Source: Gammaproteobacteria bacterium (GTDB lineage: Bacteria; Pseudomonadota; Gammaproteobacteria; HK1). Taken from it: a DNA stretch of 7,129 nt. Positions within the stretch are counted from its first letter, which is position 1. Every line of letters begins with the position of its first letter. The stretch lies in assembly GCA_020444775.1 (NCBI GenBank), contig JAGRHX010000108.1, forward strand, positions 1 to 7,129, in the 5' to 3' direction. A program made the translations under genes and the position numbers. Shown here piece by piece: positions 1 through 5,200 of this stretch. The notes beneath the pieces are model-generated. The model searched no databases and was not told where the DNA came from. It worked only from the letters and a program-made list of their open reading frames with translations.

Positions 1-26
1 TTGCCGGCGGCGCGCGGCCCGCAAGC

Positions 27-51
27 CGTTCACGGCGCACGGCCGTGAACG
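27..51. promoter_or_regulatory. Inverted repeat upstream of the sensor kinase gene
   Basis: Bases 27-36 pair perfectly with 42-51, giving a 10-bp stem around a 5-base loop; the arms read CGTTCACGGC and GCCGTGAACG. Neither strand has a T-run after the stem, so it does not look like a standard intrinsic terminator. It lies about 70 bases before the kinase start, so it could be an operator for a dimeric repressor or activator, or a U-tract-less terminator of a gene to the left of the window. The structure is seen directly; the role is inference. Confidence 0.4.
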
Positions 52-66
52 CGTGTTCCGGGTCGA

Positions 67-86
67 GCGCGGATCCGCGCTACACT
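67..86 (+). promoter_or_regulatory. Palindrome and weak -10-like element before the kinase gene
   Basis: GCGCGGATCCGCGC at 67-80 is a perfect 14-bp palindrome and is immediately followed by TACACT (81-86), which matches four of six bases of the sigma-70 -10 consensus. No good -35 hexamer is visible at the usual distance, so activator dependence or a non-sigma-70 promoter is possible. A start site about seven bases after the hexamer would leave a leader of roughly 25-30 bases. No convincing Shine-Dalgarno sequence precedes the ATG at 121. A palindrome abutting a -10 is a typical operator position, but this is inferred from placement only. Confidence 0.3.
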
Positions 87-120
87 GCGGATCAGTCTGC
101 GTCGACTGCGGGCCAACGCG

Positions 121-2022
121 ATGAATGACGAGCACGCGCTGAACCTGGACGGTCCCATCGTCCAGACCTTGCTGGATCTGTTGCCCGGTACCTTGCACGT
201 CAAGGACCGCGATCTGCGCTATTGCATGGTCAATCGCAACTATCTGGAACGCTGGGGCGCGAAGGCCAGCGAAGTGGTCGGCCGCACCTCGGCGGAGGCA
301 TTTGGTGACCTGTTCGGCGTGGAGGCCGATCGGCGGAACATGGAGGTGATGCGCACCGGCCGGGCCTTGCCCTTCTACGAGGTCGCCTATCCGGACGCTC
401 GAGGTGGTGAGGTGATCCTGTGGGCGACCAAGGCACCGATACTCGACGCGCAGGGCGTGGCCACTCACGTGCTCACCTTCAGTCTGGACATCACCCCGCT
501 CAAACGTGCCCAGCAGCAGCTCGACGAGAGCGAGCAGGTACGCGCGGCCACCATCGAGCATTCCCTGGACTGCTTCATCACCGCCGACGAGCAGGGTCGG
601 ATCATCGAGTTCAATCCGGCTGCAGAGCAGGTCTTCGCCTGCACCCGCGCACAGGCGCTGGGTCGACCCATCGGCTTGTTGCTGGGCATCGGCGACGATG
701 TCTGGCAACGCTCGCGGGCGCTGCTCGAACGCGCCGGCGAGCGCTTCGAGACCCAGGGCGCGCGTCTGGATGGTCAGGAGATCCCGCTGGAGATCGCGCT
801 GGTCGAGATCCCGCTGCGTGACCGACGCCTGTTCACGGCCTGCGTGCGCGAGCTCAGCGAGCGGCAGCGTGTCCAGGCGGAGCTCGAGCGGCAGCGACAG
901 GCGCTGTATCAGAGCGAACGGCTGTCGGTGCTCGGCACGCTGGCCGCCGGGATATCGCACGAGCTCAGTAATCCGCTCTCGGTGGTCGTCTCACAGGCCG
1001 CGCTGCTGGCGTCCGAGCTGGATGATGAACGGCTGCGCACACGGGTCAACGCGATCGTGCGGGCCGCCGAGCGGTGTGCCGCCATCGTCAGCGCTTTTCT
1101 CGACCAGTCCAGACACGGACCCGCGCGCAGCGAGGAGGTGGTGCTCGCAACGGTGGTCGACTCGGCCCTCGATCTGACCGCGCATCTGCTGCGTGAGCAG
1201 GATGTCAGCTTGCGCATCGTGCATGCGCAGCCGGAGCTAAGGGTGCGGGGCGACCCGCATCAGCTCAGCCAGGTCGTGCTCAACCTGCTGCTCAACGCCA
1301 GCGCCGCGATGCAGGCGAGCGACGGCGCGCGGTGCATCATGCTCACCACCGCTGTGTCCGACGAGGGCACGGTCGAGCTCAGCGTCAGCGATTCCGGACC
1401 GGGCATCGCGCCGGAGCTGCGCGAACGCATCTTCGAACGGTTCTTCACCACCAAGGCATCCGGCGCGGGCACCGGACTGGGCCTTGCGATCTGCCGCGAC
1501 ATCATCACCGCGCACGGTGGCCGGATCAGCGTGGACCAGGCCGGTTCCGGTGGCGCCGTGTTCCGGGTCCGGCTACCGGTGAGCGAGGTCGGGGGGCGTG
1601 GGGCGAACCTTGGCTCGGTGCCGGCTGGCGTGGCCCAGAGCGTGCGGGTGCTGGTGGTCGACGACGAGCCGGAGATTGCCAACCTGCTGCGAGAGATCCT
1701 GCAGCTCGGCGGACACCGGGTCGACGTGGTCGACTCCGGCGGCGCGGCGCTACAGCGTGTCAGCGATTGCGACTACGACCTCATCCTCAGCGACATGCGG
1801 ATGCCCGGCATGGACGGGACCATGCTCTACCAGGCCCTGCTCGACCAGCACCCACCGCTGGTCAAGCGACTCGCCTTCGTCACCGGCGACACCCTGTCAC
1901 CGAAGGCCGCGGGCTTTTTGCAGCAGACCGGTATCGCGCATCTGTCCAAGCCCTTCACCCCCCGCCAGGTCAACGAGCTGGTGATGCGTATGACGACGGG
2001 TGGTCGCACGCGCAGCTGCTGA
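121..2022 (+). CDS. PAS-PAS hybrid sensor histidine kinase with C-terminal receiver
   Basis: Soluble two-component sensor of 633 residues that autophosphorylates on histidine and should pass the phosphate to its own receiver. Domains in order: a PAS_4-like PAS (about 12-130, with VKDRDLRYCMVNRNYLERWG near its start), a second PAS (about 140-243), a short charged connector helix (about 244-270), HisKA with His280 in SHELSNPL, HATPase_c with Asn392 of the N-box, DSGPG at 424-428 and GTGLGL at 450-455, then a receiver (about 508-625) with Asp514/Asp515, phospho-acceptor Asp558, Thr588 and Lys610. All catalytic and phosphotransfer residues are present. There is no membrane segment or signal peptide, so the stimulus is probably cytoplasmic or diffusible (redox, gas or small ligand), though no haem or flavin signature is evident. 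There is no HPt domain, and no partner regulator is visible in the window. The ATG at 121 fits the family's N-terminus, although no strong ribosome binding site precedes it. The family call is firm; the specific pathway is unknown. Confidence 0.95.
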   Translation: MNDEHALNLDGPIVQTLLDLLPGTLHVKDRDLRYCMVNRNYLERWGAKASEVVGRTSAEAFGDLFGVEADRRNMEVMRTGRALPFYEVAYPDARGGEVILWATKAPILDAQGVATHVLTFSLDITPLKRAQQQLDESEQVRAATIEHSLDCFITADEQGRIIEFNPAAEQVFACTRAQALGRPIGLLLGIGDDVWQRSRALLERAGERFETQGARLDGQEIPLEIALVEIPLRDRRLFTACVRELSERQRVQAELERQRQALYQSERLSVLGTLAAGISHELSNPLSVVVSQAALLASELDDERLRTRVNAIVRAAERCAAIVSAFLDQSRHGPARSEEVVLATVVDSALDLTAHLLREQDVSLRIVHAQPELRVRGDPHQLSQVVLNLLLNASAAMQASDGARCIMLTTAVSDEGTVELSVSDSGPGIAPELRERIFERFFTTKASGAGTGLGLAICRDIITAHGGRISVDQAGSGGAVFRVRLPVSEVGGRGANLGSVPAGVAQSVRVLVVDDEPEIANLLREILQLGGHRVDVVDSGGAALQRVSDCDYDLILSDMRMPGMDGTMLYQALLDQHPPLVKRLAFVTGDTLSPKAAGFLQQTGIAHLSKPFTPRQVNELVMRMTTGGRTRSC

Positions 2023-2040
2023 CCGTACGGATCGCGCAAA

Positions 2041-2095
2041 CGGTTGCCGAGCTGTCGCCAGACTGTCGCCGAACTGTCGCCAAAGTGTCGATTGG
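2041..2095 (+). promoter_or_regulatory. Tandem 11-bp direct repeats resembling a Pho box array
   Basis: CTGTCGCC occurs at 2052, 2063 and 2074, exactly 11 bases apart. A degenerate copy (GTGTCGAT) follows in phase at 2085, and a weaker in-phase unit (8 of 11 bases) precedes at 2041. PhoB-type regulators of the OmpR/PhoB family bind head-to-tail 11-bp units with a CTGTC core (E. coli CTGTCAT plus four bases), so length, phase and core all agree; the spacer bases are more GC-rich than in E. coli. The CTGTC orientation points to the gene starting at 2183, about 90 bases downstream, and the array begins about 20 bases after the kinase stop. No convincing -10 is seen after the array; TTGAAT at 2123-2128 is the best, poor candidate. 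The repeats are certain; PhoB as the binding protein is inferred. Confidence 0.55.
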
Positions 2096-2165
2096 TTCCG
2101 TGCGCTCGTCGAAGCGGGCGGGTTGAATCGAAGCAGACGTTGCGATGGCCCCATCTCCGGGGCAC

Positions 2166-2185
2166 AGGGAGGGCAAGGTCGGGTG
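2166..2185 (+). promoter_or_regulatory. Ribosome binding site and GTG start of the exported protein
   Basis: A purine-rich AGGGAGGG (2166-2173) lies nine bases before a GTG at 2183, with a second AAGG (2175-2178) closer in. Starting at this GTG gives a basic n-region (KR at 2-3, R at 9 and 12) before the hydrophobic core of the signal peptide. The next in-frame ATG (2222, residue 14) would remove those charges and is less likely. Confidence 0.6.
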
Positions 2186-2275
2186 AAACGGCAATTCTCT
2201 TTCGCGCGTGCGTGGCGTCTCATGCCGCTGCTCTGGGCGCTCTGCCTCGCCGGCCTGCCGCTGTGGGCTTCGGCG
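2183..2275 (+). other. Sec-type signal peptide of the giant protein
   Basis: Residues 1-31 show a basic n-region (KRQFSFARAWR), a hydrophobic core (residues 13-28, rich in Leu, Trp and Ala) and an ASA cleavage box at 29-31, predicting a mature N-terminus at Gln32 (QPN). Position -3 Ala and -1 Ala satisfy signal peptidase I. There is no Cys at +1, so it is not a lipoprotein, and no twin-arginine motif, so Sec export is expected. Confidence 0.88.
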
Positions 2276-5200
2276 CAACCGAATCTGTGGTTCGTCTCCG
2301 CCGTGCCGACGCTTTCTGGGGAGCACAGTGACGGGATCTATCGAGGCGATACCGCAACGCTCGAGGTCGAGCTGAGCATCACCGCGCAGGTGCTGGTGCC
2401 CGAGGATCGGCGGCGGTTTCGGGCGGATGTGCATCTGGTCGGTATCGACGAGACCGACTGCAGTAATCTGCTTGCACTACCCGAAGACTGTGAGCATCTG
2501 CTGACAAGCACGACTTTCGACATCGACGAGATCGAAGTGCGCACCCAGCCGACCGGGGCGCGCAAGCGTTTGAGCCTGCGGCTCAGCGAGCCGGGCGTGT
2601 CGGCGCTCGACACCTTTGCCGCCCGGCAACGCAGCAAGGGGCGGAGCCTGCGATTCCGGGTCACTTTGGATACCACCGGTGTCTATGCGGACGATCCGGT
2701 GCCGAGTGACAACATCGGCGCGAGCGCGATCGTCGCGCTGTTGCCATTGTCGGGCGATCTGTTGTTGGGCGAGATCGTCGCCCAGCTCCAGCACTACACG
2801 GGGCAGTCGGACTGTTTCGGCGCGCCGGGCTTGCAGGTGCTCAGCGCCGCGGCCACCTGGCTACCGGGGACCTCGGGCAACTGGCCGCCACATGTGCTCC
2901 AGTTCAACGCCAGCCATTGCATGGAGCCGGTGCTGTCAGCGCAGGAGCTGATCGACCTGCGGCTCAGCCAGGGTATAGCGATCGTCTCGCCGGTGACCGG
3001 CAGCCTGGCCGGCATGGACGTCGAGTTCGCCAGCGTGCTGTTCACCCCCGGAGGCGGTCTGCTCGGCGATCTGACCCTGACCCTGCCCGATAACACCAGC
3101 TTCCATCGCACTGCCCAGCCCGGTGGCGGTCCGCGCGCGCGAGGCAGCGGCACACTGGAGGCGGCCACCGCGTTCTCGCCGGCACCGGTTGATTTCGACA
3201 GCGCGAGCTTCACGGTGAATCTGTCGCAGGCCGGGCTGCCAGGCTATCTGCAGGCCGAGGGCCTGCCGCTGGCATTCGAGATCGGCGCCGCGAGCCTGAG
3301 CGCTGCCGGCCTCACGGGTAGCTGGAGCGATGTCCATTATCTGTACGACGTCGCCTTCTCCGGCCAGGACCCACGATTTCTCTACGGCGCGCCGAGCAAC
3401 GACGCGCGCTTTGCCAACCCGTCGTCAGCACCGAGCACGGATGCGCTGCGCCAGCTGCTGATCACCGGCGCCGGGCTGAGCTCGCAGGCGGCCTTCCTGG
3501 CTGGAAGCGGGCGCAGCCATTTCCCAGCGACGCAGATGCGCTACTCGGACTTCGAGGTCGCCATTGCCGACGGTCGGCTGGTGGCGAACCAGACCCTGCC
3601 CGGCAGCGCCGAGGACCGCTACTTCTTCCACCAGTCGCCGCTGTGCACCGATTGCGGCGATCCGGGCCAGCTGCCGGCGCGGGCCTTCACGCTGCCGGTC
3701 GAGGCGGGTCAGGGGCTGGGCGCGGATGGCGCGGTCATCGCCGCAATCGCCGAGATCGGCGAGAACCCGGCCTGGGGGCCGGACGACGGTGTGGCACGCA
3801 TGTTCGAGCGTAGCGACGACGCGGACCTGCCCGGGGTGCTGTATCTACCGGGGTTCATCGCCGAGGGCACGGCCGATGAGGGACTGAGCGTGCCCGAGGT
3901 GCTGCTCGGCATGCGTGTCGCGAGCAGTGACGGCACGGTTTTGCAGCCGGCCGAGCTGTTTCGACTCGCGAGCACCGAGGCGCGTGCCGGTAATCACTTC
4001 ATGGCCGGTCTCAACGTCGGCCCGCAATGGCTGGTGGACGCAAGCGGCGCGCCGGCCGTCGGGTTGGGCAGCAGTCTCGCCGGACGCCCGACCGTGATCG
4101 GCTTTGGCGGCGTGCATGCCCCCGACTTCGAGCCCGTGGATGCCGATCCAGGGAGCAAGTACGTGGTCCGTGCCGGTGGCGTGACCGGCACCTTCGGCGC
4201 GCAGAACCTGCCGCAGCCGAAGCTCTACGGGTATGACCTGAGCTTGTTCCGATTCGGCTTCCGTCAGATCGTCAACGCCATCGACCCCGAAACCTGGATG
4301 TCCGGCGTGCTGGACATCCCGGCGCCGGGAGACTTCCGGATCGTATATGCCTCGATGTCGCTACGCTGCACCGGCGATGTGGACGGTGGCCGTATGTCGC
4401 GGGAGAACTGCGGCAACGGCAGCGACGACAACGGCAACGGTCTGGTCGACGAGAACTGCGACGAACGTCTGCTCGCCTGGCAGACCGGCTACGACATCCA
4501 GGGCGCTGATTTCGTGCCGGCCGATCCCGAGCAGGCCTGGTGCGAGGCCGGACCGCGCGTGCTGCAGACCCGAGGCTACGCCCGGATCCGGGCGCTGGAT
4601 GATTCGACCACCTTGCTCGCGCACTGGTCGCCTGACGGCCATCCCGACAACGCGTCCATCTCCGGGGCGACCAACCGCAAGCTGGATCGGCCGGAGGTGT
4701 CGTTCAGCTCGCCCGAGAACGAGGCCTTCGAGATCGGCCTGGATAGCGCCATCTCCATGAACCTGGACGCGACCGAGGCGCACGGTTGGTACGTGACCCA
4801 GGGCCTCATGGGCCTGCACTTCTGGGACGACATCCCGGTCGACGTGCGGCTGCAGAACCGCACACCCGCCGAACCCGAGCAGACCCTGGTATTCAGACAG
4901 GACACCCTGGCGGGCATCCCCGGACAGTCCGAGGTCGACAACGGTGACAGCACGCTGATCGCGCAGATGGCGAAGGCGCCGCTCACCCACAGCCGGGCGC
5001 TTTACGACTGGGTCGGCACCATCGACTTCGATCTGCCCGTGTACTACGACGCGGGTCGTCACGACAGCCAGCTGCAGCCGCGTTTCGTCGGTCTGCCCGA
5101 GGAGATGGATCTGTCGATGTTCGACGGCGAGGCGGGGGTCAGCTTCATCACGCCACAGCGCACCAAGCTGAGCTTTGGCGCGAGCGCGGATCCCAACCGG

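Noticed and set aside
93..108. CAGTC and GACTG inverted five-base repeat before the kinase start
   Set aside because: Five-base arms are expected by chance in GC-rich sequence and no known operator is matched.
2023..2030. CCGTACGG palindrome directly after the kinase stop, considered as a terminator
   Set aside because: Four base pairs with no loop and no T-run; too short to act as an intrinsic terminator.
1332..2126. A 264-codon + strand frame overlapping the end of the kinase and the intergenic repeats
   Set aside because: It overlaps the receiver domain in another frame, and its translation is Arg/Gly/Ala-rich shadow sequence without a domain; the kinase frame has all conserved motifs.
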